NCBI GenBank assembly: GCA_900544535.1
Contig: UQVH01000019.1
Span: forward strand, 1-59,641
Source: an uncultured Bacteroidales bacterium
GTDB lineage: Bacteria; Bacteroidota; Bacteroidia; Bacteroidales; Muribaculaceae
DNA length: 59,641 nt
Direction of reading: 5' to 3'
In this document: piece after piece, positions 22,702-32,060 of the stretch
Position numbering within the stretch: position 1 is the first letter of the stretch
Layout: the number at the start of each line of letters is the position of its first letter
Notes under the pieces: model-generated
Database searches by the model: none
Told to the model about the DNA's origin: nothing
Seen by the model: only the letters and a program-made list of their open reading frames with translations
Made by a program: the position numbers and the translations under genes

Positions 22702-23834
22702 GGCTGTATGCGCTTGTAGTACTGCGTGGTGTCGGCTCCGGCATAGTCCGAGCCGTGGAATAAAATGATATATTCACGCAGAAGTTTTTCGGGGTGGAAA
22801 GGGAAATCATCAAAGAGAGTCGACACGGAGGTATCGGCCACATAGACGTCGCCTTTTTCAAAGGCTTTCAGACGCGAGTTTAGAGCATAGGATTTTTTCA
22901 GCTCCGAAAGCGTCAGTCCGGGTCCATAATTGCGGATGAGCCAGATGTCGGCGTCGTATGCTTTGTCGAACACCGACGAAAAATCGAGCTGGAGCGAACC
23001 GGCATCGGCTGTGTCCTCCCAGGGATTGAAACCGCCCGCATCGGTGATCAGCCATGACATGTAGCTGCGGCCACCGGGCACAAACCACACTCCGTTCATC
23101 ACCCTCTCCGTGATCACTTTAGGGCGCGAAGTGACTGACGAGACACGCGAGGCAAGTTCGGAATAGTCATGCACGACCTGGCGATAAATGCTGTCGGCCT
23201 CCGCGCGGCGCCCATAGAGTTCGCCGAGCAGTCTTATCCATTCGGCACGGCCGAGAGGAGTGGATTCCATGTAGTCGGCACATTCTATAATAGGTATGCC
23301 GAGGCTTTCGATGACGCCGTATGATGAATTCTGATAAGGGGACGCAAGTATGGCGTCAGGACCAAGTACTGTCACTTTCTCGACATCGGGCGACATCGAC
23401 GAGCCCACATCAGTCACAGAACCGTCGCGCAACCCCTCTCCGATTTCGGCCATAGTGAAATAAGCCGCGTCGGCCACACCTTTTACAGCGTCTATCGCTC
23501 CAAGTTCGCGAATGGCACCGGCATGAACGCCGGAATAGACGAGCGAATTTTTCAGCGGTGTCCTGACCAGAGTCCCTTCCGGCAGAGCGTCGGGCACTGA
23601 AACCGAATCGGGCAGAAGAATATAGCGGTGAAGCAGACGCGTGCTGTCCCAGGGATTTTTCACATCCGCGACAACATAGTCTCCGCAGTCGACGAGAGTC
23701 AGCAGCGAGGAGACGGAGGTAAGCGTGTCGCCCTTAGCGGAATCTCCCGAAGCGCGCGACGAACCACCACACGATCCGAAAAGAAATCCGGCTGCGGCGA
23801 TAGAAAGGAAGAGAGCTAATATTTTGAATTTCAT
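22698..23834 (-). CDS. ABC transporter substrate-binding lipoprotein
   Basis: A periplasmic binding protein of the class III (BtuF/FhuD-like) type, 378 aa from the ATG at 23834. MKFKILALFLSIAAAGFLFGSC is a lipoprotein signal with the lipobox FGSC. The two-lobed fold is indicated by SLVYSGVHAGAIRELGAIDAVKGVADA, VTVLGPDAILASPYQNSSYGVIESLGIPIIECADY and the later VWFVPGGRSYMSWLITDAGG. It would deliver an iron chelate, haem or corrinoid to the permease whose start overlaps its stop by 4 bp. The ligand is not evident from sequence. truA lies 32 bp upstream on the same strand. Confidence 0.88.
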   Translation of the reverse strand: MKFKILALFLSIAAAGFLFGSCGGSSRASGDSAKGDTLTSVSSLLTLVDCGDYVVADVKNPWDSTRLLHRYILLPDSVSVPDALPEGTLVRTPLKNSLVYSGVHAGAIRELGAIDAVKGVADAAYFTMAEIGEGLRDGSVTDVGSSMSPDVEKVTVLGPDAILASPYQNSSYGVIESLGIPIIECADYMESTPLGRAEWIRLLGELYGRRAEADSIYRQVVHDYSELASRVSSVTSRPKVITERVMNGVWFVPGGRSYMSWLITDAGGFNPWEDTADAGSLQLDFSSVFDKAYDADIWLIRNYGPGLTLSELKKSYALNSRLKAFEKGDVYVADTSVSTLFDDFPFHPEKLLREYIILFHGSDYAGADTTQYYKRIQP

Positions 23835-23866
23835 TGTTAACGGAGAAAAAGAGGATTCAGAGGTTG

Positions 23867-24598
23867 CTAATATTTCACCTCCCACAGGAAGAGAGCCTCC
23901 CCAGGCATGGAGGTACCTGCGGCGCAGCGGTCACGACGGTCGATCACTTCGCGGAAACGCTCTATCGACATCTTGCCGCGGCCGACCTCCACGAGGGTTC
24001 CGACGACAGCGCGCACCATATTGCGCAGGAAGCGGTCGGCGGTGATGACAAAGACCCACTCATGATCGCCAAGGCGCTCCCAGCGGGCATAAGACACACG
24101 GCAGATGTTGGTCTTGACGTCGGTATGGAGCTTTGAAAATGATGTGAAGTCAGAAGTCTCAAGCAGAATTTCGGCCGCGCGGTTCATAGCCTCAAAGTCA
24201 AGGGTCGCAGGCGCTTTCCAGCTCAGAGGATAGAAGAAGGGGGTCTTTTCGGTGACGGCATAATAATGATATGTACGGCTGACGGCATCGAATCGGGCGT
24301 GGCTGTCAGGCGCGACTTCCCAGATCTTCTGTACGGCTATATCCTTACCGACCACGGCGTTGAGTTTGCGGACCAAGCCGTCGGGATCGGACAGCGGCGC
24401 CCCGGCATCGAAATGGGCCACCATCATGCGGGCGTTGACCCCGGCATCGGTGCGGCCGGCGCCGGTAATCTTCATCGGCCGGCGCAGAATCATCGACAGA
24501 GCGTCCTCAAGCACCGACTGGACCGTCACCTCGCCCGGCTGGGACTGCCAGCCGTGGAAAGGCGCGCCGCGGTAGGATAGCTGCATGAAGTATCTCAT
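23867..24598 (-). CDS. truA: tRNA pseudouridine synthase A
   Basis: TruA makes pseudouridine at positions 38-40 of the tRNA anticodon stem. The 243-aa enzyme shows LSYRGAPFHGWQSQPGEVTVQSVLEDAL at the start, the catalytic aspartate in GAGRTDAGVNA, FDAVSRTYHYYAV, and FLRNMVRAVVGTLVEVGRGK in the C-terminal domain. Length and motif order are normal. It lies 26 bp downstream of speA and 32 bp upstream of the binding lipoprotein, so the four minus-strand genes are close enough to share a transcript. Confidence 0.96.
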   Translation of the reverse strand: MRYFMQLSYRGAPFHGWQSQPGEVTVQSVLEDALSMILRRPMKITGAGRTDAGVNARMMVAHFDAGAPLSDPDGLVRKLNAVVGKDIAVQKIWEVAPDSHARFDAVSRTYHYYAVTEKTPFFYPLSWKAPATLDFEAMNRAAEILLETSDFTSFSKLHTDVKTNICRVSYARWERLGDHEWVFVITADRFLRNMVRAVVGTLVEVGRGKMSIERFREVIDRRDRCAAGTSMPGEALFLWEVKY

Positions 24599-24624
24599 AG
24601 ATCCGGCTTCAGGTCCGCAGGTTG

Positions 24625-26526
24625 TCAGTCTTTTTCGATGTAGGTGTAACCGTAGAGGCCCGAACGATAGTTGCTCAGGAACTCGCGGCCCTCCTCAGGG
24701 GTTATGCTACCGGCTTTCATCGACGAAGTCACCCATGCCTCGACGTTGCGGACGAGTTTCTTGGGATTGAACTGCACATAGTCGAGCACATCGGCCACGG
24801 TCTCTCCGTCAATGATGCGGTCGATCTCATAGCGGTCCTTGTAGACCGAGATATGCACGGCATTGGTGTCGCCGAAAAGATTGTGCATGTCGCCGAGGAT
24901 CTCCTGATAGGCGCCGACAAGGAAGACACCGAGATAATATGGTTCGCCGGGCTTGACGGGATGGACCGGAAGGGAGCTGGCTGTGCCGCCCTGCGAGGAT
25001 ATGAAGTTGGAGATTTTTCCGTCGCTGTCGCAGGTGATGTCCTGAATGGTGCAGGTACGCGAGGGCTTCTCGTCGAGGCGCGACAGAGGGATGATCGGGA
25101 AAACCTGGTCTATGGCCCAAGAGTCGGTCAGCGACTGGAAAAGCGAGAAGTTGCAGAAATATTTGTCGGGGACCATCTTGGCAACCTTGCGCAGCTCTTC
25201 GGGGGCATGTTTCATACTGTCGGCGATCTCTCCGACCTCACGGGCGATGCTCCAGAAAAGTTCCTCGATCTGAGCACGCGTGCGCAGGTCAAGCAAACCG
25301 AGGCTGAAGAGGTCGAGCGCCTCCTCGCGGATCTGCAAAGCATCGTGCCAGCTCTCCAAGAGGCGCTGCTGATTGAGCTGGTCCCAAATCTCGTAGAGTT
25401 CTTTGGCAAGTTCGTGGTCATCCTCCTGTATATCCTTCGAGTCTTTCCAAATGGGAAGCTGGGTGGTTTCAAGCACCTCGAAAACAAGGACGGAATGGTG
25501 GGCTGTCAGCGAACGTCCGCTCTCGTTGATGATATTGGGTTGTTTGAGTCCGTTTTTCTCGCAGGCATCGACGATGGCCGACACAGCGTCGTTGGCATAC
25601 TCCTGAATGGAATAGTTCATCGAGCTGCCGGAAGCGGAGTTGCGTGTGCCGTCGTAGTCTACGCCGAGACCGCCGCCTATGTCCATGAAGTCGATGTCGA
25701 AGCCCATGTTTGTAAGCTGGACATAGAACTGCGTGGCCTCGCGGATAGCATTCTTTATGCGGCGGATCTTGGTGATCTGGCTGCCGATATGGAAGTGGAT
25801 AAGTTTCAGGCAATGCTTCATCTTGTTGCGCTCCATGAAATCAAGCGCTTCAAGAAGTTCGGAGGAATTGAGACCGAATTTGGACTGGTCGCCGCCGCTG
25901 GTCTCCCATTTCCCTGAGCCGGAAGAGGCGAGTTTGATGCGGATACCGATATTGGGGTCAATGCCGATGCGCTTCGCTACCTCAGATATGATACGGAGTT
26001 CATTGAGTTTCTCGACCACAAGATAGATGCGGCGCCCCATTTTCTGTGCGAGCAGGGCCAGTTCGATATAGGTCTGATCCTTGTAGCCGTTGCAGATGAT
26101 CAGGGCATTTTCCTTGATGTTTGTTGCCAGAACAGCGTGAAGTTCCGGTTTCGAGCCGGCTTCAAGACCGATGTTGAATTTCTCGCCGTGGGTGACGATC
26201 TCCTCGACCACGGGTCTCATCTGATTGACCTTGATAGGATAGATGATGTAGTTCTGGGCCTTATAGTCATACTGTTTCGAAGCTTTGGCAAAACAGTTTG
26301 AAATCTTTTCGATGCGGTTGTCGAGAATGTCGGGGAAACGAAGCAACACAGGTGAAGTAATGTCGCGGACCTGCAATTCATCCATGACCTCACGCAGATC
26401 AACTGACGCAAACCCTTCCCGGGGCGTCACAGTCACGTTGCCTTTCTCATTGATGGAGAAATACTGTCGTCCCCAACCCTGAATATTGTACAGCTCCGAG
26501 CTGTCTTCAATACGCCATCTTCTCAT
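24625..26526 (-). CDS. speA: Biosynthetic arginine decarboxylase
   Basis: A PLP-dependent fold III decarboxylase that converts arginine to agmatine, the first step of polyamine synthesis by the agmatine route in Bacteroidetes. At 633 aa it has the SpeA size. The PLP lysine is in YPIKVNQMRPVVEEI; other marks are GLEAGSKPELHAVLA, ICNGYKDQTYIELALLAQK, HFHIGSQI, the glycine-rich DIGGGLGVDYDGT, and NESGRSLTAHHSVLVFEVLE. The C-terminal helical part with LFSLGLLDLRTRAQIEELFWSIA is characteristic of SpeA. It is read from a -7 box at 26615-26622, with a leader of about 80 nt. Confidence 0.96.
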   Translation of the reverse strand: MRRWRIEDSSELYNIQGWGRQYFSINEKGNVTVTPREGFASVDLREVMDELQVRDITSPVLLRFPDILDNRIEKISNCFAKASKQYDYKAQNYIIYPIKVNQMRPVVEEIVTHGEKFNIGLEAGSKPELHAVLATNIKENALIICNGYKDQTYIELALLAQKMGRRIYLVVEKLNELRIISEVAKRIGIDPNIGIRIKLASSGSGKWETSGGDQSKFGLNSSELLEALDFMERNKMKHCLKLIHFHIGSQITKIRRIKNAIREATQFYVQLTNMGFDIDFMDIGGGLGVDYDGTRNSASGSSMNYSIQEYANDAVSAIVDACEKNGLKQPNIINESGRSLTAHHSVLVFEVLETTQLPIWKDSKDIQEDDHELAKELYEIWDQLNQQRLLESWHDALQIREEALDLFSLGLLDLRTRAQIEELFWSIAREVGEIADSMKHAPEELRKVAKMVPDKYFCNFSLFQSLTDSWAIDQVFPIIPLSRLDEKPSRTCTIQDITCDSDGKISNFISSQGGTASSLPVHPVKPGEPYYLGVFLVGAYQEILGDMHNLFGDTNAVHISVYKDRYEIDRIIDGETVADVLDYVQFNPKKLVRNVEAWVTSSMKAGSITPEEGREFLSNYRSGLYGYTYIEKD

Positions 26527-26614
26527 CGGCTCTTTTCGTTTTTTTCTGAATTATTTCTGAATTTATCTGTAATTATCTGTCCGAAAGCGCGCACTATCGC
26601 GCATTATTATCCGG

Positions 26615-26622
26615 CAAAAGTA
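26615..26622 (-). promoter_or_regulatory. Promoter -7 box for speA
   Basis: The minus-strand TACTTTTG matches TAnnTTTG and lies about 89 nt before the speA ATG. The leader contains a small GCGCGCACTATCGCGC palindrome. Confidence 0.55.
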
Positions 26623-26671
26623 CAATTAATTCACCAAATCGGCCTCTTTTTACAACAATTATTTTCATTAT

Positions 26672-26704
26672 TTTGGGATATTCGCGATAAAGGTTGTAAC
26701 TTTG
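26672..26704 (+). promoter_or_regulatory. Promoter of the OmpA/TPR lipoprotein gene
   Basis: TTTG (26672-26675) and TAACTTTG (26697-26704) are 21 nt apart, close to the Bacteroidetes consensus. The leader is about 47 nt. Strong codon bias in the gene suggests that this is an active promoter. Confidence 0.7.
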
Positions 26705-26757
26705 CTTCCATAAAATCATAATCAATACTCCTATCACATATTTTATTAAACTTTGCT

Positions 26758-28443
26758 ATGGATAAGAAATCTGCTTTCTCACTCCTCTTCGGCTCAGCTC
26801 TCGTGCTGACCGGTTGCGGCAAGAAGATGAATCAGTTTGCAGCTGATTACTTCAGCACCAATCCCAATCCGCTCGAAGTTGTGGGCCAGAATGTCCCCGC
26901 AACAGTGACCGGAAACATTCCCCCGAAATTCTTCGTGAAGAACGCAACCGTGACTGTGACCCCCTACCTCACTTTCAACGGCACCGAAGTAGCCGGTACT
27001 CCCCAGGCATTCCAGGGTGAGAAAGTACGCGGCAACAACCGTGTCATCTCTTACGAGAACGGCGGTACAGTCACCATCCCCGTGAACTATGCCTACAAGC
27101 CCGAAATGCAGCGTTCGGAACTCTTCCTCGGCTTCACAGTCGACCAGAAAGGCAAACAGTATGTGCTTCCCCGCGTGAAAGTAGCCGACGGCATCATCGC
27201 CACAGCGGCTCTCGCCGATGCAGGCACCGTTGATCCCGCCACCGCCGCCGACAAGTTCCAGCGCATCATCAACGAAAAATATTCGGCTGACATCCACTTC
27301 CTCATCAACCAGGCCAACCTCCGCGAAAGCGAACTCAAGAGCGACGAAGTGCTACGCCTCAACCGCGACATCAAGGCCGCAGCTGATGACGAAAACCGCA
27401 AGATCGAGGAAATCAACATCCAGTCCTACGCTTCGCCCGACGGATCGCTCGACTTCAACACCCGCCTCGCCGAAAACCGCGAGACCAACACCAAGGGCTA
27501 TCTCGACAAGCAGCTCAAGAAAGACAAGGTGACTGAATTCGGCGAACTGACCGCCAACTTCACCCCCGAAGACTGGGAAGGCTTCCAGAAGCTCGTCGCA
27601 GCCAGCAACATCCAGGACAAGGACCTTATCATCAGCGTACTCTCGATGTACAAAGATCCCGAACAGCGCGAACGTGAGATCCGCAACCTTTCAAGCGTAT
27701 TCGACCAGCTCGCCGACGAAATCCTCCCGCAGCTCCGCTACTCACGCATCACAGCAAGCGTGAACGTGATCGGCAAGAGCGACGAAGAGATCAACAAGGC
27801 ATTCGACACCGATCCTTCTACTCTCAGCGTTGACGAACTTCTCTACGGCGCAACCCTCACCGACGACCTCAACCGCAAGAAAGCCATCTACACCGCAGCC
27901 ACCAACCTCTACCCCAACGACTACCGCGGCTTCAACAACCTCGGCAAGGTGCTCTATCAGCAGGGTGACTACGACGCAGCAATGGCAAGCTTCAAGAAAG
28001 CAGCCCGCGTGAACTCTTCGGCTCCTGAAGCCCAGATGAACCAGGGTCTCGTAGCACTCGTCAACAATGATCTCCGCGCAGCCAACCAGGCATTCGGCAA
28101 AGCCGGCGGTGTTCCTGAACTCGGCTCAGCACTCGGTGTATATTACCTCCAGCAGGGTGATGTAAACGCCGCTGTCAAGGCATTCGGCAACGACAAGAGC
28201 AACAACGCCGCTCTCGCCCAGATCCTCTCCAAAGATTACAGCAAGGCCAAATCGACCCTCGCAGCCATCTCTGCTCCCGACGCCACCACTTACTACCTCA
28301 TGGCCGTCCTCGGTGCCCGCACCAACAATGACCAGATGGTGACTTCAAACCTCCGTCAGGCCATCAAGCTTGACAACAAGCTCGCCAAGCAGGCAGCCAA
28401 CGACCTCGAATTCGCCCGCTTCAACATTTCAAGCGTCCTCTAA
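26758..28443 (+). CDS. OmpA-like/TPR repeat lipoprotein
   Basis: A 561-aa exported protein with the lipobox VLTGC (Cys20). Residues about 40-150 are a beta-rich domain (FFVKNATVTVTPYLTFNGTEVAGTP). The middle holds an OmpA-like peptidoglycan-binding pattern (IEEINIQSYASPDGSLDFNTRLAENRE, about residues 220-250). From about residue 370 there are TPR repeats (NDYRGFNNLGKVLYQQGDYDAAMASFKKAARVN). It is probably an abundant periplasmic lipoprotein anchoring the outer membrane to peptidoglycan. Its codon use is uniform and strongly C-ending, as in highly expressed genes. A terminator follows. I do not know a gene name for it. Confidence 0.8.
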   Translation: MDKKSAFSLLFGSALVLTGCGKKMNQFAADYFSTNPNPLEVVGQNVPATVTGNIPPKFFVKNATVTVTPYLTFNGTEVAGTPQAFQGEKVRGNNRVISYENGGTVTIPVNYAYKPEMQRSELFLGFTVDQKGKQYVLPRVKVADGIIATAALADAGTVDPATAADKFQRIINEKYSADIHFLINQANLRESELKSDEVLRLNRDIKAAADDENRKIEEINIQSYASPDGSLDFNTRLAENRETNTKGYLDKQLKKDKVTEFGELTANFTPEDWEGFQKLVAASNIQDKDLIISVLSMYKDPEQREREIRNLSSVFDQLADEILPQLRYSRITASVNVIGKSDEEINKAFDTDPSTLSVDELLYGATLTDDLNRKKAIYTAATNLYPNDYRGFNNLGKVLYQQGDYDAAMASFKKAARVNSSAPEAQMNQGLVALVNNDLRAANQAFGKAGGVPELGSALGVYYLQQGDVNAAVKAFGNDKSNNAALAQILSKDYSKAKSTLAAISAPDATTYYLMAVLGARTNNDQMVTSNLRQAIKLDNKLAKQAANDLEFARFNISSVL

Positions 28444-28477
28444 TCCGCTGAAAGAATAAAGCGACAAACCTCTTAAA

Positions 28478-28526
28478 GCCGCGCGGCACCCGGACATAAA
28501 GTCAGGCGCCGCGCGGCCCCGTTTTT
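28478..28526 (+). terminator. Terminator of the OmpA/TPR gene
   Basis: GCCGCGCGGC (28478-28487) pairs with GCCGCGCGGC (28508-28517), each arm being itself palindromic, and GTTTTT follows at 28521-28526. Confidence 0.8.
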
Positions 28527-28545
28527 GAAGATACAGTTTTTTTTA

Positions 28546-28576
28546 CACGGCTTCCGGAAAACTTCCGGGGGCCGTG
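28546..28576. repeat. Hairpin upstream of the ion channel gene
   Basis: CACGG and CCGTG flank an inner TTCCGGAA/TTCCGG stem. A run of eight T lies before it on the plus strand. Its role is unclear; it may shape the start of the next transcript. Confidence 0.4.
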
Positions 28577-28615
28577 TGATGTTGATAAGACATAGAGTTT
28601 CACGATTTTATTTTT

Positions 28616-29341
28616 ATGAACGAGGAAAAAGCCGCCTCCGGGCTTCACACACACAAATATCTGATCGACTTCCTGCACTGGAGCATTATCGTGCTTTCGG
28701 TCATGCTGATAGTTTTTATCTCGGCCGACACGTTCAAAGGGCTTAATTTTCTGGAAGATTCATTCTACATGCACTTCCAGTTCTGGGTGTGCGTGGTGTT
28801 CATGGCAGACTTTTTCATAGAACTATACGCGGCCACCGACCGCTGGCATTATGTCCGCAACCGCATCCTCTTCCTGCTGCTCTCGATCCCCTACCTCAAC
28901 ATCATCAGCGTGCTCCATATACCGCTGACACAGGAACAGCTGTTTCTTGTGCGCTTCATCCCGCTGGCCCGCGGAGTCATGGCTATGGCTATCGTCGTCG
29001 GCGCCTTCTCGCGCAACCGCCTGACTTCCTTCTTAGCTTCTTACATTGTGATCCTCGCATCGTTCATCTATCTCGGCAGCCTGATATTCTTCTATTTCGA
29101 GGAAGGACTGAACCACGATGTCGAAAATTTCGGGACAGCCCTATGGTGGGCGTGCATGAACGCCACGACTCTCGGCTGTGACATCTACCCGGTGACTGTG
29201 CCGGGAAAAGTGCTCGGCTGTGTGCTCTCGGTCGGCGGAATAGTGATGTTCCCGCTTTTCACCGTATTTATCACCTCACTCATACGGCAATACACCGGAT
29301 CTCACAAAATTTCCGGTAATACCGCAGTGCAAAAAAGTTAG
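28616..29341 (+). CDS. Six-helix ion channel family protein with atypical filter
   Basis: A 241-aa inner-membrane protein. Several hydrophobic helices (about 20-38, 53-72, 83-100, 115-130, 138-160, 200-222) and a pore-like segment between the last two (NFGTALWWACMNATTLGCDIYP) follow the voltage-gated-channel plan of S1-S6 plus P loop. The position of the potassium filter TVGYG is taken by TLGCD (residues 185-189), so the second Gly is missing and selectivity cannot be assumed. A helix with few positive charges stands where S4 would be (LVRFIPLARG), so strong voltage sensing is unlikely. No regulatory domain is attached. Family assignment is good; ion specificity is open. Confidence 0.75.
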   Translation: MNEEKAASGLHTHKYLIDFLHWSIIVLSVMLIVFISADTFKGLNFLEDSFYMHFQFWVCVVFMADFFIELYAATDRWHYVRNRILFLLLSIPYLNIISVLHIPLTQEQLFLVRFIPLARGVMAMAIVVGAFSRNRLTSFLASYIVILASFIYLGSLIFFYFEEGLNHDVENFGTALWWACMNATTLGCDIYPVTVPGKVLGCVLSVGGIVMFPLFTVFITSLIRQYTGSHKISGNTAVQKS

Positions 29342-29372
29342 GCAATTATTTTTATAGGCTGTCCAAAAATCG

Positions 29373-29380
29373 TAACTTTG
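29373..29380 (+). promoter_or_regulatory. Promoter -7 box for cysE
   Basis: TAACTTTG matches TAnnTTTG and lies about 28 nt before the cysE ATG at 29409. No clear -33 element was found. Confidence 0.55.
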
Positions 29381-29408
29381 CAGTCATCGCACAGGGATAT
29401 GTGAAATT

Positions 29409-30326
29409 ATGGAAAAGAATCCGGAAAAGCGGTTTCAGATTGACGAGGTGATAGGTCGCCTTTGCAGCATGGATGACATGCGCCACGTGTGCCCAGCCCG
29501 TTCAGGCCAAGGGGAGCCATTGCTTTCCAACAGTGCAGTGCGCCGTATCACAGACCTCGCCTCACGCCTTATGTTTCCCGGTTTCCTGACCGATGCCGAC
29601 CTTGCGCCGTCGGTCATGCGGTCAGTCATGACACTCGAATGTCATGAACTCCAGCGCTTGCTTACCGAACAGATCACCGCAGGCCTCTGTTTCGACAAAA
29701 ACCGTTACGGACATTCAATATCCGACCCGCACCACCGTGCCGGGATTGTCGCCGATGAGTTCATAGGAAGCCTTCCGGCCCTGCGCCATATACTTGACAC
29801 CGATATTGACGCCACATATCTCGGCGATCCGGCCGCAACCTCTACCCATGAGGTCATCGTCTGCTATCCGGGATTCCGTGCCACAATGAGTTACCGCATA
29901 GCCCACCGCCTGCTTGAGCTCGGTGTCCCGATAGTCCCCCGCATGATCACTGAACAGGCCCACTCCGACACCGGAATCGACATCCATCCCGGAGCACAGA
30001 TAGGCGAAGGCTTCGTCATTGACCACGGCACGGGCGTGGTGATCGGAGCCACGGCGATAATAGGCCATGACGTCAAACTCTATCAGGGCGTGACTCTCGG
30101 AGCCAAAAGTTTCGTCACTGACGACTCGAACAATCCCGTCAAGGGTATCCCGCGTCATCCGATCATAGGTGACGGCGTGGTGATCTACTCCAACTCTACC
30201 ATCCTGGGCCGCGTGACCATCGGAGACGGCGCCGTCATCGGCGGCAACCTCTGGGTCACACGCGATGTGGCGCCCGGCGAAAAACTGGTCCAGGCCCGCG
30301 CCGACAATTTCCGCTCGGCCCGCTGA
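29409..30326 (+). CDS. cysE: Serine O-acetyltransferase
   Basis: CysE acetylates serine with acetyl-CoA to give O-acetylserine, the precursor of cysteine. The 305-aa protein has an alpha-helical N-terminal domain (about residues 1-170) and a left-handed beta-helix of hexapeptide repeats: DIHPGAQIGEGFVIDHGTGVVIG, IIGHDVKLYQGVTLGAKSF, then IGDGVVIYSNSTILGRVTIGDGAVIGG. The catalytic His lies in the DIHPGA and DHGTG region. It lacks the long C-terminal tail that binds CysK in enterics, ending shortly after the helix. The methyltransferase gene starts 79 bp downstream. Confidence 0.93.
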   Translation: MEKNPEKRFQIDEVIGRLCSMDDMRHVCPARSGQGEPLLSNSAVRRITDLASRLMFPGFLTDADLAPSVMRSVMTLECHELQRLLTEQITAGLCFDKNRYGHSISDPHHRAGIVADEFIGSLPALRHILDTDIDATYLGDPAATSTHEVIVCYPGFRATMSYRIAHRLLELGVPIVPRMITEQAHSDTGIDIHPGAQIGEGFVIDHGTGVVIGATAIIGHDVKLYQGVTLGAKSFVTDDSNNPVKGIPRHPIIGDGVVIYSNSTILGRVTIGDGAVIGGNLWVTRDVAPGEKLVQARADNFRSAR

Positions 30327-30405
30327 AACGGTCCCTTTCTCCTCTTCCCCGCTTCTCTCCGGCATACCACAGATTAAAACCAAAGCAAACTATACAAATT
30401 GTCAC

Positions 30406-31974
30406 ATGGAACATCGTTTTGAAATGGTTGCAAAGACCTTCAAGGGTCTTGAAGATATTCTCGCCGAAGAACTCCGTCAGCTCGGAGCCGTAAACGTCGA
30501 GCCGGGACGCCGCATGGTATCTTTCGAAGGAGATCTCGCCATGCTCTATCGTGCCAACATCTGCTGCCGCACTGCTCTCTCCATCCTCAAGCCGATCTAC
30601 AAGTTCATTGCAAAAGACACCGATTCGCTCTATGAGATGGTGAAGGAATACAACTGGAGCGATGTGATGTCGATCGAAAAGACATTCTCGATCGACACGA
30701 CCTCTCACTCTTCCGAGTTCACCCACTCACGTTTTGTTACCTATCGTGTCAAAGACGCCATTGTCGACTATTTCAAAGACCGTTTTGGTCAGGACAAGCG
30801 TCCGGGTGTGCGCCTCAACGATGCCGACGTAATGATCAACGTTCACATTGACGGCGACCGCGTCACTCTCTCGCTAAACTCGTCGGGCGAGTCGCTCCAC
30901 AAGCGTGGATGGCGTGTGGCACAGACCGAAGCGCCTATCAACGAGGTCCTCGCCGCAGGTATCATCCTCAAGAGCGGATGGCGCGGCGACAGTCCTTTCG
31001 TCGATCCGATGTGCGGTTCCGGCACTTTCCTTATCGAGGCAGCCATGATCGCCGCCGGAATCAAGCCCGGCAGCTTCCGCAAGGATTTCGCATTCGAACA
31101 CTGGCGCGACTACGATCCTGAACTCTTCGAAAAAATCATGGCCGAGGATTCCGGCCACCGCGATGTGCCGTTCAAGATCTACGGCTCCGACATCTCGCCC
31201 AAAGCCGTGGCGATCGCCGAACGCAATATTCTCTCAGCCGGAGTCGACGAATATATCAGCCTCCGCATCAAACCTCTCCAGCTATGGGACGAGGCACCAG
31301 CCGGAGGTGTGCCGGGTGTACTCATCACTAACCCGCCCTACGGCGAGCGCATCAACGTGCAGGACATGGAGCAGCTCTACAAGCTTCTGGGCACCAAGTT
31401 CAAGCGAGTGTTCCTCGGCTACCATGCCTGGGTCATCTCGTCGAACATCGACTATCTGACAGCCATCGGCCTGACTCCCTCGGTTAAGGAAGCCATGCAG
31501 AACGGCGGTCTCGATTGCGAGCTGCGTGAATACGTCATCTTCGAAGGCACCAAGAGCGATTTCCGCCGCGAAGGTGGCGTACTCAAGGAAGAGGCTCCCG
31601 ACCGCAAGGAACGCCGCCAGCCCGCACGCAAGAGCGACAGCGAATGGCGCCGCGACGCCCGCGAAAAGGGTATGGGAGGCAAAGATGCCGGACCCGCGCG
31701 CCGCAAGCCCAACAAATTGGAGGACAAATACCGTCCGCAGAAAGGCGGATATGCCCGCAGCGAGGAACGCCGCCGCAAATTCAAGGAGGAAACCGCTGCT
31801 CAGAGCGAGGCCGAACAGCTGCTGTCGCGCCACCGCAATCCACACGCACTCAAGTCACTCGGAGAGGCGCCGAAGCGGCCCTCGATTCCCGCGCCTGACG
31901 GCCCATTCATGAGAACACGCCGCCGCTGGAAACGTCCCGACATCGACAATAAGTCAAGCGAAGGTGAGGCATAG
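30406..31974 (+). CDS. THUMP-domain rRNA methyltransferase (RlmL/Trm14-like)
   Basis: A 522-aa SAM-dependent RNA methyltransferase; the longer frame would overlap cysE, so the ATG at 30406 (MEHRFEMVAKTFKGLE) is used. The N-terminal THUMP domain (about residues 1-160) binds RNA; the Rossmann domain has VDPMCGSGTFLIEAAMIAAG and the catalytic NPPY in TNPPYGERI, the mark of N2-guanine or N6-adenine methylation. It matches the first half of E. coli RlmL (23S G2445) in order and motifs. From about residue 390 there is an unusual basic, low-complexity tail (KERRQPARKSDSEWRRDARE and similar) of about 130 residues. The tail probably adds RNA affinity. Confidence 0.88.
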   Translation: MEHRFEMVAKTFKGLEDILAEELRQLGAVNVEPGRRMVSFEGDLAMLYRANICCRTALSILKPIYKFIAKDTDSLYEMVKEYNWSDVMSIEKTFSIDTTSHSSEFTHSRFVTYRVKDAIVDYFKDRFGQDKRPGVRLNDADVMINVHIDGDRVTLSLNSSGESLHKRGWRVAQTEAPINEVLAAGIILKSGWRGDSPFVDPMCGSGTFLIEAAMIAAGIKPGSFRKDFAFEHWRDYDPELFEKIMAEDSGHRDVPFKIYGSDISPKAVAIAERNILSAGVDEYISLRIKPLQLWDEAPAGGVPGVLITNPPYGERINVQDMEQLYKLLGTKFKRVFLGYHAWVISSNIDYLTAIGLTPSVKEAMQNGGLDCELREYVIFEGTKSDFRREGGVLKEEAPDRKERRQPARKSDSEWRRDAREKGMGGKDAGPARRKPNKLEDKYRPQKGGYARSEERRRKFKEETAAQSEAEQLLSRHRNPHALKSLGEAPKRPSIPAPDGPFMRTRRRWKRPDIDNKSSEGEA

Positions 31975-32060
31975 GCTCTCCCTCCGTTGGTCACCCGATC
32001 CCTCCATTTTCTTCATTTCACATTTCAAATTCTAAACACGCTAATCATATTTCCAAAGCC

